From the NCBI GenBank assembly GCA_029881495.1, contig JAOUMJ010000009.1:1-64000 (forward strand): a DNA stretch of 64,000 nucleotides, read 5' to 3'. Source of the stretch: Nitrospinota bacterium. GTDB taxonomy: Bacteria; Nitrospinota_A; UBA7883; JACRGQ01. Position 1 is the first letter of the stretch. Each line of letters opens with the position of its first letter. The position numbers were made by a program, and so were the translations under genes. The notes under the pieces were generated by a model. It did no database searches. It worked only from the letters and a program-made list of their open reading frames with translations, and had not been told where the DNA came from. Shown here piece by piece: positions 9,341 to 16,660 of this stretch.

Positions 9341-10216
9341 CTACTTGGCTCTAACAATACGCAACGGGAAGAGTTGACGTGTTATCTTGTCGAGCCGCCC
9401 AATACCGAAAAATGAACCGTCCGGGCTATAAAGCCTTGCTAAATCAATCTGTTCACCATACCAGTTTATTGATGAGCCGTGGAAGAGGGTCTTTTCGTCA
9501 TTTGAATTCAAATCGTAACGGGTTAGAAAGTCGAGAGGGTAATCGAGCGGAAGTAGCCATTTTGAGCGATCCCTTGGAAACTCTTCCAGAACAGAGAGTT
9601 TTACTGCAGTCTCAATCCTGAAATTGTGAGAGCTTACCCTTGTTAGCGAGCCCATATGGGCCGGGATACCGAGTTCCCTGCCAATATCTTCACAGAATGT
9701 GCGAATGTAGGTGCCGGTGGAGACGGAAGCGGAAAAAACCGCTCGATCCCTGGAAAATTCCAGGAGTTCAACTTTATGTATGGTGACAACCTTAGCCTCC
9801 CTTTCGACCACAATGCCGGCACGGGCCGACTCATATAGTCTTTTCCCTTCAACCAGCTTTGCTGAGTACATTGGGGGAACTTGCTGTATCTCACCTAGGA
9901 ATCCTTGCATTGCGCTTACTAATTTTTCCCTAGTAAGTCCTTCGATCGGCCCCTGAACTGTAACTTTTCCTGTGGCATCTTGAGTATCAGTCTCTGAACC
10001 AAATATGATCTCAGCCTTGTAGGTTTTCGGCGTTCTATCAAAGAATGGAAATAGCTTGGTTCCAAACCCAATTCCAATAGGGAGTACCCCTTCCGCACAG
10101 GGATCCAGGGTTCCAAGGAAGCCCGCTTTCTTAGCGTTCAGGGTCCGTTTTATTCTACCGAGGCACTTGTTGGAGGTTTCCCCAGACTCTTTATAGAAAT
10201 TGATATAACCGTCCAT
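9341..10216 (-). CDS. truB: tRNA pseudouridine(55) synthase TruB
   Basis: Makes pseudouridine 55 in the T-loop of tRNAs. At 291 residues it is normal size. The catalytic aspartate is Asp38 in GFLGTLDPCAEGVLPIG. Further family stretches are KTYKAEIIFGSETDTQD, VPPMYSAKLVEGKRLYE and STGTYIRTFCEDIG. It starts directly after the rbfA stop, in the common ylxP-rbfA-truB order. infB and nusA, which often precede this set, are not here. Confidence 0.95.
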   Translation of the reverse strand: MDGYINFYKESGETSNKCLGRIKRTLNAKKAGFLGTLDPCAEGVLPIGIGFGTKLFPFFDRTPKTYKAEIIFGSETDTQDATGKVTVQGPIEGLTREKLVSAMQGFLGEIQQVPPMYSAKLVEGKRLYESARAGIVVEREAKVVTIHKVELLEFSRDRAVFSASVSTGTYIRTFCEDIGRELGIPAHMGSLTRVSSHNFRIETAVKLSVLEEFPRDRSKWLLPLDYPLDFLTRYDLNSNDEKTLFHGSSINWYGEQIDLARLYSPDGSFFGIGRLDKITRQLFPLRIVRAK

Positions 10217-10621
10217 CTACTCTGGGCTTTCGTCGCTATCGTTACTATTAAGGTCATTTTCACCAGAAATACCCTCTTTTTCCTCAATTTTGTGGAATAT
10301 TCGATTTATATGATCTGCCTCTTCAGGCAGGGTATCGAGAATGAAATGAATGTCTGGAAGCTTTTTGATCCTCATCCGTTTCCCTAGTTGGCTTCGGATA
10401 AATTTAGATGCGCTAACAATACCCTTAAAAGAGTTTTTCCTCTCCAGATCATTCCCAAAGGGGGAGATATATACTTTTGCGTGTTGGAGGTTTTCCGCAA
10501 GATCAACTGCAGTTACGGTAATAAAGCCGATACGTGGGTCCTTAACCTCTTCGCGGATAATCGACGCAATTTCCCTCTGCATCACCCCACGAACCCTTTC
10601 ACTACGTTTAAAAGAGTACAT
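10217..10621 (-). CDS. rbfA: 30S ribosome-binding factor RbfA
   Basis: Small KH-fold protein that helps late 16S rRNA maturation in the 30S subunit. MYSFKRSERVRGVMQREIAS and VKDPRIGFITVTAVDLAENL are typical N-terminal family sequences. The ATG at 10621 is preferred because relatives begin here and AAGGAAAAGG lies upstream; a TTG eight codons earlier is possible. It overlaps the end of ylxP by 14 bp. The acidic tail (about the last 20 residues) is an ordinary lineage-specific extension. Confidence 0.92.
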   Translation of the reverse strand: MYSFKRSERVRGVMQREIASIIREEVKDPRIGFITVTAVDLAENLQHAKVYISPFGNDLERKNSFKGIVSASKFIRSQLGKRMRIKKLPDIHFILDTLPEEADHINRIFHKIEEKEGISGENDLNSNDSDESPE

Positions 10622-10937
10622 TTTCACCTTTTCCTTTAATATCAATCGAGATTTCAGCGTGAGAGACCTCGGCCTCTGTTAGTCCGCCAATAAATTCAAT
10701 AAGATGGGTCAACTGACCTTCAATATATGTTCTGTCGTTCCCGACCGTGGCCGCAGCGATATGTGCAACCTGGTGGACATCAAGTTCGCCGACCTCAGAG
10801 ATGGCAATATTGAAGCGGTGTTTTACCCTGTCCTTTATACGGTTTAAAACGGACCTTTTCCCCTTGAGGGAGCTGTTCCCGCGCAGAACCAGGGTGATGG
10901 AACATGCGCCGATATAAAAACCGCCATTCTTCAGCAA
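10608..10937 (-). CDS. ylxP: YlxP-like DUF503 protein
   Basis: A 109-residue DUF503 protein, the family found next to rbfA in many bacteria and suspected to act in ribosome assembly, with no settled activity. It begins at TTG behind GAGGT. Recognisable parts are the YIGACSITLVLRGNSSLKGKR strand-turn region (in part), RIKDRVKHRFNIAISEVGE and the closing VSHAEISIDI. A 125-bp gap separates it from the upstream tusA-like gene, so it may have its own promoter there. Confidence 0.88.
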   Translation of the reverse strand: MLKNGGFYIGACSITLVLRGNSSLKGKRSVLNRIKDRVKHRFNIAISEVGELDVHQVAHIAAATVGNDRTYIEGQLTHLIEFIGGLTEAEVSHAEISIDIKGKGENVLF

Positions 10938-11062
10938 GGGATACTACCTCGCGACATAGAGAAAAATATATAAAATACCGTGGTAATAGTGTTCAACCTA
11001 ATTGGCTCCTTTGTCAGAATACGATAGCAGTAAGGATTTATTGCGAAAAAATATATATAATT

Positions 11063-11302
11063 CTATTTTTTCTGGAAAACCATTCGCCAATCGGTATCGT
11101 TTATCTTTGTAACTTCTATCACCTTGTTCCCCTCATTCTCCATTGAGCGGGGTACATTCTCTGTTGCAGGGTGATGATCGGTTATTATTTCGAGGATTTG
11201 GCCACTTTCCATCTTTTCAAGTGCCAGTTTCGACCTGACAAAGGTAAAAGGGCAGTGCTCCCCCTTAATATCAACCGTTTTATCTATCTTATATTCGCTC
11301 AT
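11063..11302 (-). CDS. TusA-family sulfurtransferase
   Basis: A 79-residue SirA/TusA-fold protein. The persulfide-carrying cysteine is in GEHCPFTFVRSKLALEKM; many members have CPxP, here CPFT. Such proteins accept sulfur from a desulfurase or persulfide and hand it on. It is the last gene of the sulfur cluster, 11 bp after the DsrH-like gene. Together with the DsrE-like and DsrH-like genes it suggests a relay that feeds the sulfur-carrier protein upstream. Confidence 0.8.
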   Translation of the reverse strand: MSEYKIDKTVDIKGEHCPFTFVRSKLALEKMESGQILEIITDHHPATENVPRSMENEGNKVIEVTKINDTDWRMVFQKK

Positions 11303-11313
11303 AATATATTAAA

Positions 11314-11559
11314 TTATATAGTGACCACTTGGTCAGCTTCAATAATGGCATCCAGAAGACCATCGTAGTTAATGAATTTTTCCGATTTAATGTTCCCGGC
11401 ATATGCATCATTTTCGAGAAAAAAGCATCCTTTTCTATCAAAATTAGAAGGAAACACAGCATTTTGGGCCAATACGGTTTTCTGTCCTTCTCTATCGACC
11501 TTGATTGAGCCCAATAATGATGACTCAGGGTTCCTGATAATCAGCAATCTCTTTTTCAT
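11314..11559 (-). CDS. DsrH/TusB-like sulfur relay protein
   Basis: An 81-residue protein. The C-terminal pattern (FINYDGLLDAIIEADQVVTI) and the small alpha/beta layout resemble DsrH/TusB. A cysteine is present (RKGCFF), but I cannot show that it matches the DsrH active site. It is coupled to the cysM-like gene by ATGA, so the two are probably made together. The identification rests partly on two DsrE-fold genes in the same operon. Confidence 0.55.
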   Translation of the reverse strand: MKKRLLIIRNPESSLLGSIKVDREGQKTVLAQNAVFPSNFDRKGCFFLENDAYAGNIKSEKFINYDGLLDAIIEADQVVTI

Positions 11560-12503
11560 ATTTTAAAATCACCATGGGCAACCGCACAATCCATACAGCT
11601 GTCTGGAAAGATGGTCACAATTATACCTTTATCTATAGATTCGGCCAGTTTCATTGCCGCCGCAAGAGCTGCGCCGGATGAAGTGCCAACAAGCATCCCT
11701 TCCTCCTTTTCGATCCTGGTAACCATATCATACGCCTCTTCCGTTTTTATTGAAACCTTCTCATCGTAGACAGAGGTGTCATAGATACCCGGGATGATTG
11801 AGGAGTCCATATGTTTTAGCCCCTCTATGCCGTGTAGTGATTCAGCTGGTTCAACGGCATAGCATTTGACAGATGAGTTCTTGCTTTTCAGGCCACGCGA
11901 AGTTCCCATGAGGGTGCCTGAAGTTCCGATACCTGCCAGAAAATGGGTGACCTTTCCTTTGGTTTGATCCCATATCTCATTTGCGGTGGTGTCCCTATGG
12001 GCCATCCAGTTAAACGGATTATTGTACTGATCCGGCATGAAGTACTTGTCCGGGTCTTTCAGGTAAATTTCCCGCGCCAAATTTATGGCGCCGTCGGACT
12101 GTTCCATAGGGTCCGAAAGTATCAAGGTGGCATCATACGATGAGGCCATTAAACCTTTGCGCTCTTTGCATACGTTTCCCGGTACCACAAGGTTCACCTC
12201 GAATCCGAGTATCTTTCCGATAAGGGAGTAGGCGACGCCGGTATTTCCGGAGGTCGAATCGAGTAGGACCTTCCCCTTTTTCAGCTTCCCGGATTTGATA
12301 CCCTCCTGGATCATGCGAAGTGCCGGTCGAGCCTTAACCGAGCTTCCGGCATTATACCATTCAGCCTTTGCATAAATTTCTATATCCTTCCCTAGATCTT
12401 TCGTAATATTTTCGATTTTTACCAAGGGAGTGTTCCCGATCCGCTGAAGGATGGATTCATCAAACTTTGTGATTTTAGGTATAGGTGTCATTGTGTGAGC
12501 CAT
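11556..12503 (-). CDS. cysM: CysM-type cysteine synthase (PLP), sulfur-carrier dependent type likely
   Basis: A 315-residue fold-type II PLP enzyme. The PLP lysine is Lys57 in NAGSSVKARPALRMI and the cofactor loop is DSTSGNTGVAYS. The KARPA sequence resembles CysM enzymes that take sulfur from a protein thiocarboxylate instead of free sulfide. The usual C-terminal PDGGERYLST-like end is replaced by FPDSCMDCAVAHGDFKI, bringing a C-x-x-C pair near the active-site end. The neighbouring ThiS-like carrier and MoeB-like activator support the carrier-dependent reading. The acceptor (O-acetyl- or O-phosphoserine) cannot be told. Confidence 0.8.
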   Translation of the reverse strand: MAHTMTPIPKITKFDESILQRIGNTPLVKIENITKDLGKDIEIYAKAEWYNAGSSVKARPALRMIQEGIKSGKLKKGKVLLDSTSGNTGVAYSLIGKILGFEVNLVVPGNVCKERKGLMASSYDATLILSDPMEQSDGAINLAREIYLKDPDKYFMPDQYNNPFNWMAHRDTTANEIWDQTKGKVTHFLAGIGTSGTLMGTSRGLKSKNSSVKCYAVEPAESLHGIEGLKHMDSSIIPGIYDTSVYDEKVSIKTEEAYDMVTRIEKEEGMLVGTSSGAALAAAMKLAESIDKGIIVTIFPDSCMDCAVAHGDFKI

Positions 12504-12514
12504 AATACTGTTTC

Positions 12515-12853
12515 CTAATTAATAATTATGTCCGCATTGTTGATAACTTTTTCGAGTTCGCCACTCAAAAAACTCTCAGGGGTAATATTTTCCAGCTGAA
12601 AGGTATCCCCACCATCTTCAACCAAAAACTTCGCCCCCATTTCGCTGAGCATATTTATATTTTTTGTTATGTCTCTAATGCCGACAGCGGCCTCATCGAG
12701 ATTGCGCAAGGCATTTTTCCCTTTCTCCATAAACACCAGGTTAAGGGAGATATTGCTGTTTATGGTCAATCCTAGGCTCATTCTCAGTTTTTCCGCGAGA
12801 TGGTTGGTCCCGAAGGGATACTCGTTTAAAACCACAAACACTTCTTTTTTCAT
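12515..12853 (-). CDS. DsrE/DsrF-like protein
   Basis: A 112-residue small alpha/beta protein of the DsrE fold: the N-terminal strand VFVVLNEYPFGTN is followed by a helix, then LNLVFMEKG, the layout of TusC/TusD/DsrE/DsrF. It contains no cysteine at all, so it cannot itself carry a persulfide and would have to act as a partner subunit. It lies 11 bp upstream of the cysM-like gene and 13 bp after its DsrE-like neighbour. Confidence 0.6.
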   Translation of the reverse strand: MKKEVFVVLNEYPFGTNHLAEKLRMSLGLTINSNISLNLVFMEKGKNALRNLDEAAVGIRDITKNINMLSEMGAKFLVEDGGDTFQLENITPESFLSGELEKVINNADIIIN

Positions 12854-12866
12854 ATAATATATAAAC

Positions 12867-13181
12867 CTATGTAAGAGCGATATACCTGTCTACATCATAA
12901 ATCATCTTGGAGTGGTCGTATTGGCTACCATAATGAAACTTATCTGACCGCTGAACCTTGAGCTCATCACTGTTATGAGCGCAGACCGTTATTTTTGCGC
13001 CGTCATCGGCAAGCTTCAGGAACTTCTCGTTTGCGGAGTTCAGCACAGCCTCATACATCATGAAGATCTCTACATGAATGCCGCGCTTGAGGGCGGCAGA
13101 TGAGATACCTTCCACGAGTGTACAATCCTGGCTGTTCGGTCCGCCGAAGAGAAGGAACCCTATACTTTTTACTTCACCCAT
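12867..13181 (-). CDS. DsrE-like protein, second copy
   Basis: A 104-residue DsrE-fold protein. The first strand and loop GFLLFGGPNSQDCTLVEGIS, then RGIHVEIFMMYEAVLNS, fit the family. Cysteines occur in SQDC and in ITVCAHN; the second falls near the position of the reactive cysteine in DsrE/TusD. Paired with the cysteine-free neighbour it could form a DsrEF-type heteromer. It starts 3 bp after the moeB-like stop. Confidence 0.6.
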   Translation of the reverse strand: MGEVKSIGFLLFGGPNSQDCTLVEGISSAALKRGIHVEIFMMYEAVLNSANEKFLKLADDGAKITVCAHNSDELKVQRSDKFHYGSQYDHSKMIYDVDRYIALT

Positions 13182-13184
13182 CGC

Positions 13185-13991
13185 CTAGCTCCCGGGCATC
13201 CCGCAGAATTCGACATAATCTATCAACTCTTTAATTGTAGGCTTCTCTCCACAGATCGGACACTTTGGATCCTTCCTGAGATTCAGTTTCCTGAAATCGG
13301 TTTTCAAGGCATCGTATAGAAGGAGCTTCCCTATAAGAGGCTCACCTTCGCCGATTATCAGTTTGATCACTTCGGTCGCCTGCAATGTCCCTACTACTCC
13401 CGGCAATACCCCAAGGACCCCCGCTTCCTGGCAACTTGGGACCATACCCGGTGGAGGGGGTTCGGGATAGAGACATCGGTAGCATGGACCGTCGGGAGTT
13501 TTGAACACTGTTACCTGACCTTCGAATCTGAAGATGGAGCCATGCACGTTTGTTTTTCCGAGAAGGACGCAGACATCATTAACAAGATACCTGGTCGGGA
13601 AGTTGTCGGTACCGTCGACGATTATGTCATAACCTCCGAGGAGTTCCATCGCGTTGCTTGATTCCAGTCTGGTGTTGTGAAGTACAACTTCAACATCAGG
13701 ATTCATGGAGGTCAGCTTGTCACGCGCGGACTCTATCTTTGGCCTGTCGATATCTTTTGTTGTATGGAGGATCTGCCTTTGAAGGTTGGAGCGGTCGACT
13801 ACGTCGAAATCTAGAAGACCTATCTTCCCGACGCCGGCCGCCGCAAGATACAGGGCGATGGGGGAGCCTAGCCCGCCCGCGCCTATGAGGAGCACCCTGG
13901 CCTTCAGGATTTTCTCCTGGCCCACTCCCCCCACCTCCGGGAGGATGATGTGCCTGGCATACCTGTATATCTGGTCTTCGGTAAAATCCAA
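13185..13991 (-). CDS. MoeB/ThiF/HesA-family sulfur-carrier adenylyltransferase
   Basis: E1-like enzyme that adenylates the C-terminal glycine of a ThiS/MoaD-type carrier so that it can be thiocarboxylated. The 268 residues hold the nucleotide loop GAGGLGS (about residues 38-44), the acidic DFDVVDRSNLQRQ stretch and VDGTDNFPTRYL. The zinc cysteines are in CYRC and CPIC. There is no C-terminal rhodanese domain as in MoeZ, so sulfur must come from another donor, plausibly the TusA/Dsr proteins of this operon. Whether it serves cysteine, thiamine or molybdopterin is inferred from neighbours. Confidence 0.88.
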   Translation of the reverse strand: MDFTEDQIYRYARHIILPEVGGVGQEKILKARVLLIGAGGLGSPIALYLAAAGVGKIGLLDFDVVDRSNLQRQILHTTKDIDRPKIESARDKLTSMNPDVEVVLHNTRLESSNAMELLGGYDIIVDGTDNFPTRYLVNDVCVLLGKTNVHGSIFRFEGQVTVFKTPDGPCYRCLYPEPPPPGMVPSCQEAGVLGVLPGVVGTLQATEVIKLIIGEGEPLIGKLLLYDALKTDFRKLNLRKDPKCPICGEKPTIKELIDYVEFCGMPGS

Positions 13992-14003
13992 TTTCGTATT
14001 CCT

Positions 14004-14312
14004 CTAAAAACCTGAAAGGTATCCTTCATGGTCCGCCAAGCCGCCTGCAATCGCAGGGATGATGGAAACAACATCCCCATCCTTAAGCGCGGTCTTGTCG
14101 GAATCGAGAAAACGGATATCCTCTTCGTTCACATATATATTTATAAATTTCCGAAGCTCACCCTCTTCAGAGTAGAGACGTTCCTTAATGCCTGGAAAAT
14201 TCTTTTCGAGGTTTTCTATCGCCTCCTTGATGTTTGCCCCTTCAGCTTCCACTTCAGGTTTTCCACCGGTCACCTTTTGAAGCGGCGTTGGGACCCTAAC
14301 CTTTATCGACAT
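14004..14312 (-). CDS. ThiS/MoaD-type sulfur carrier with masked C-terminus
   Basis: A 102-residue ubiquitin-like sulfur carrier. MSIKVRVPTPLQKVTGG opens the beta-grasp fold and VVSIIPAIAGG ends it. The Gly-Gly that should be adenylated is not terminal: eleven residues follow (LADHEGYLSGF). Carriers of the CysO/QbsE/HcyS type can need trimming by a JAMM protease, and no such gene is in the window. I chose the ATG at 14312 because GGAGGAAAG sits directly before it; an ATG five codons earlier lacks this. Flanked by thrC and the moeB-like gene. Confidence 0.85.
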   Translation of the reverse strand: MSIKVRVPTPLQKVTGGKPEVEAEGANIKEAIENLEKNFPGIKERLYSEEGELRKFINIYVNEEDIRFLDSDKTALKDGDVVSIIPAIAGGLADHEGYLSGF

Positions 14313-14335
14313 CTTTCCTCCATTCAATATTAATC

Positions 14336-15559
14336 CTAGGTTCTAACTTTTTCATATTCATCCAGCCTCGGGTGGATCTCCGGTACCGCCTGAAACTGGT
14401 TGTCGAGTGCTTCGAGAGTTTTTAGCCCGTTCCCCGTCACGCAGAGCACGGTCACCTTCTCCGGGTCGAGCCTCCCCTGATCGAGAAGTTTCTTCGCGGT
14501 AGCAACAACTACACCACCCGCGGTCTCGGTGAATATCCCTTCGTGGTTGGCAAGGAGCTTCATGCCTTCGACCAGTTCCTGGTCGGAAACGTCTTCTCCC
14601 CATCCGCCCGACTCCTTGATAACCTTTATGCCGTAAAATCCGTCGGCGGGATTTCCTATAGCTATGGAGCGGGCGATGGTGTTCGGCTTCTGAGGCTTGA
14701 AGTTCGTCCATCCCTCCTTTACCGCCGTAGTGACAGGGGAGCATCCGGTCGCCTGCGCGCCGAAGATCTTTGTCTTGGCGGAGTCTATGAAGCCTAGCCT
14801 CTCGAATTCCTTTAGCGCCTTGTCGATCTTCGTGATCAGCGATGAACCGGCTATCGGGACGACGACCTGGTCGGGCGCCTTCCAGCCGAGCTGTTCGGCG
14901 ATCTCGTATCCGTATGTTTTCGACCCCTCGCCGTAATAAGCGCGGATGTTTATATTCACGAAAGCTATAGGGTACTTGTCCCCTATCTCGGAACAGAGCC
15001 TGTTCACGTCGTCATAGGAACCTTTTATCTTGATAAGCTTCGGATTGAAAATCTGGGTGGCAACCACTTTACCTGCTTCGAGATCCGCAGGAATAAAGAT
15101 ATGCGCTTCCATCTTCGACTGTGCCGCCAGGGCCGCGACGGAGTTCGCCAGGTTCCCGGTGCTCGCGCAACCGACAGTGCGGAAGCCGAGTTCCGCCGCT
15201 TTCGAGACAGCGCAAGCAACAACCCTGTCCTTGAAGGAGAAGGTCGGGTGGTTTACCGAATCGTTTTTTACGTAAAGATGCTTCATTCCCCACTCTTCGC
15301 CGAGGTTCTTCGCGTGATGAAGAGGGGTGAACCCGACGTTCGGTCCGGATGTCGGCTCCTCGTCCAGAGGGAGGAGTTCCTTGTACCTCCACATGTTCTT
15401 GCCTCGAGACTCGATCACCTTTTTGGTGAGGACTTTGGCTATTGCGTCGTAATCGTAAGCGACTTCCAGCGGGCCGAAACAGAACTCGCAAACGTGGATC
15501 GCTTTCTTCTCGTACTCCTTGCCGCACTCACGGCACCTTAATGCAGTAACGTATCCCAT
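14336..15559 (-). CDS. thrC: Threonine synthase
   Basis: PLP enzyme converting O-phosphohomoserine to threonine. The 407 residues begin with a zinc-ribbon-like segment (C9, C12, C24, C27), as in the archaeal/plant-type family, followed by the PLP lysine Lys110 in HPTFSFKDRVVACAVSKA. The GCASTGNLANSVAALAA loop binds the cofactor. It sits between cysK and the sulfur-carrier gene. ThrC-like enzymes of this kind recur in carrier-dependent sulfur clusters, so a homocysteine-type reaction on O-phosphohomoserine is an alternative. Confidence 0.9.
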   Translation of the reverse strand: MGYVTALRCRECGKEYEKKAIHVCEFCFGPLEVAYDYDAIAKVLTKKVIESRGKNMWRYKELLPLDEEPTSGPNVGFTPLHHAKNLGEEWGMKHLYVKNDSVNHPTFSFKDRVVACAVSKAAELGFRTVGCASTGNLANSVAALAAQSKMEAHIFIPADLEAGKVVATQIFNPKLIKIKGSYDDVNRLCSEIGDKYPIAFVNINIRAYYGEGSKTYGYEIAEQLGWKAPDQVVVPIAGSSLITKIDKALKEFERLGFIDSAKTKIFGAQATGCSPVTTAVKEGWTNFKPQKPNTIARSIAIGNPADGFYGIKVIKESGGWGEDVSDQELVEGMKLLANHEGIFTETAGGVVVATAKKLLDQGRLDPEKVTVLCVTGNGLKTLEALDNQFQAVPEIHPRLDEYEKVRT

Positions 15560-15564
15560 ATCTC

Positions 15565-16470
15565 TTATGCTCCTACCATTGCGTCAGCAAAAAATGAAAC
15601 GACATTTTGTTCCTTTTTCATCCGCGACGCAACATTTAATGAAGCCATCAGCACAGCGCCGGAGGAAACCCCCGCAAGGAGACCCTCCTCTTTCCTTATC
15701 TGCTCGGCCATCGACTGCGCGTCACGGGAGGAGACCTTCTCAACGGAATCGATTATATCCATATTAAGGACAGGGGGAATAAAACCAGCTCCGATGCCGT
15801 TGATGAAATGCATGCCGGGCTGTCCGCCGGAAAGTACGGAAGACTCTGCAGGCTCCACAGCGACGATCTTCACATCGGGATATTTTGCCTTCAGGCTCTC
15901 GCCTACACCGGTTATCGTTCCGCCGGTCCCTACGCCCGAAACGAACGCGTCTATTTTTTTGTTTCCCATCGCCTTAATAATCTCTTTCGCTGTTTTGTTC
16001 CTGTGTATCTCCGGATTGGAAGGATTGTTGAACTGGTCGGGATAAAAGAAACTCTTCTCTTTTTTGCAGAGTTTCAAAACCCTCTCCTTCGCACCTCTCA
16101 ATCCCTTGTCTCCAGATGTAAGCTCTACTTTTGCTCCGAGCTGTTTGAGCATTTTTACCAATACGGTGTTATCGGTATCCGGCATAACTATCACGACGTC
16201 ATACCCGGCGCGCCTTCCAAAGATGGTCAGACTGATACTGCTGTTGCCTGCGGTCGGCTCGATTATCGTGCCGCCAGGTTTCAGCGCCCCTCGGTTTTCG
16301 CCGTCCCTTATCATGTTCAGGGCGATCCTGTCTTTTACGCTTCTGCCCGGATTGCAGTAATCGAGCTTGGCGTAAATGGAAGCGCCGCCGATATTTACAA
16401 GTCGATTGAGCTTCACCATCGGGGTGTTGCCCAAAAGCTCCTCCAGCGAATCGTGTACCATTAAGGCCAT
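15565..16470 (-). CDS. cysK: CysK-like cysteine synthase, atypical substrate loop
   Basis: A 301-residue fold-type II PLP enzyme of the O-acetylserine sulfhydrylase group. The PLP lysine is Lys46 in NPGRSVKDRIALNMI and the phosphate loop is SGVGTGGTITGVG. Two differences from ordinary CysK are visible. The substrate loop TSGNTG is TAGNSS (residues 73-78). The family end (SGERYLST-like) is missing and the protein stops at SFFADAMVGA. It may use another acceptor or sulfur donor. It is the first gene of the sulfur operon, and an IscR/Rrf2-like site lies about 20 bp upstream. Confidence 0.85.
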   Translation of the reverse strand: MALMVHDSLEELLGNTPMVKLNRLVNIGGASIYAKLDYCNPGRSVKDRIALNMIRDGENRGALKPGGTIIEPTAGNSSISLTIFGRRAGYDVVIVMPDTDNTVLVKMLKQLGAKVELTSGDKGLRGAKERVLKLCKKEKSFFYPDQFNNPSNPEIHRNKTAKEIIKAMGNKKIDAFVSGVGTGGTITGVGESLKAKYPDVKIVAVEPAESSVLSGGQPGMHFINGIGAGFIPPVLNMDIIDSVEKVSSRDAQSMAEQIRKEEGLLAGVSSGAVLMASLNVASRMKKEQNVVSFFADAMVGA

Positions 16471-16489
16471 CCTTGGGGTTAATTCTAAT

Positions 16490-16514
16490 AAACCCGACTA
16501 AATGTGTCAAGATT
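16490..16514 (-). promoter_or_regulatory. IscR/Rrf2-type operator between cysK and ispH
   Basis: Read on the minus strand the 25 bp contain CTTGACACATTTAGTCGGGT, agreeing with about 20 of 25 positions of the E. coli IscR type 1 consensus, including GAC, the W-rich centre, AGTC and GGGT. It lies just upstream of cysK and also upstream of ispH, which encodes an Fe-S enzyme. Both targets would suit an Fe-S- or cysteine-sensing Rrf2 regulator. Confidence 0.5.
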
Positions 16515-16660
16515 AATTGGGCTAAATCTGTGTGATCTTATATGGAGATAAATTAAGAGCTGGTATTTAAACTTGAAACTTTAAAACTGATGTAGAGAAT
16601 TTCACCGCAACAGTCATGGAAAATTTGCCAGAGTACAAACCAGGGCATACAATCGACATC

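Noticed and set aside
11322-11335. TGACCACTTGGTCA, RutR/TetR-like palindrome
   Set aside because: It encodes the last residues of the DsrH-like protein and has no promoter position, so probably chance.
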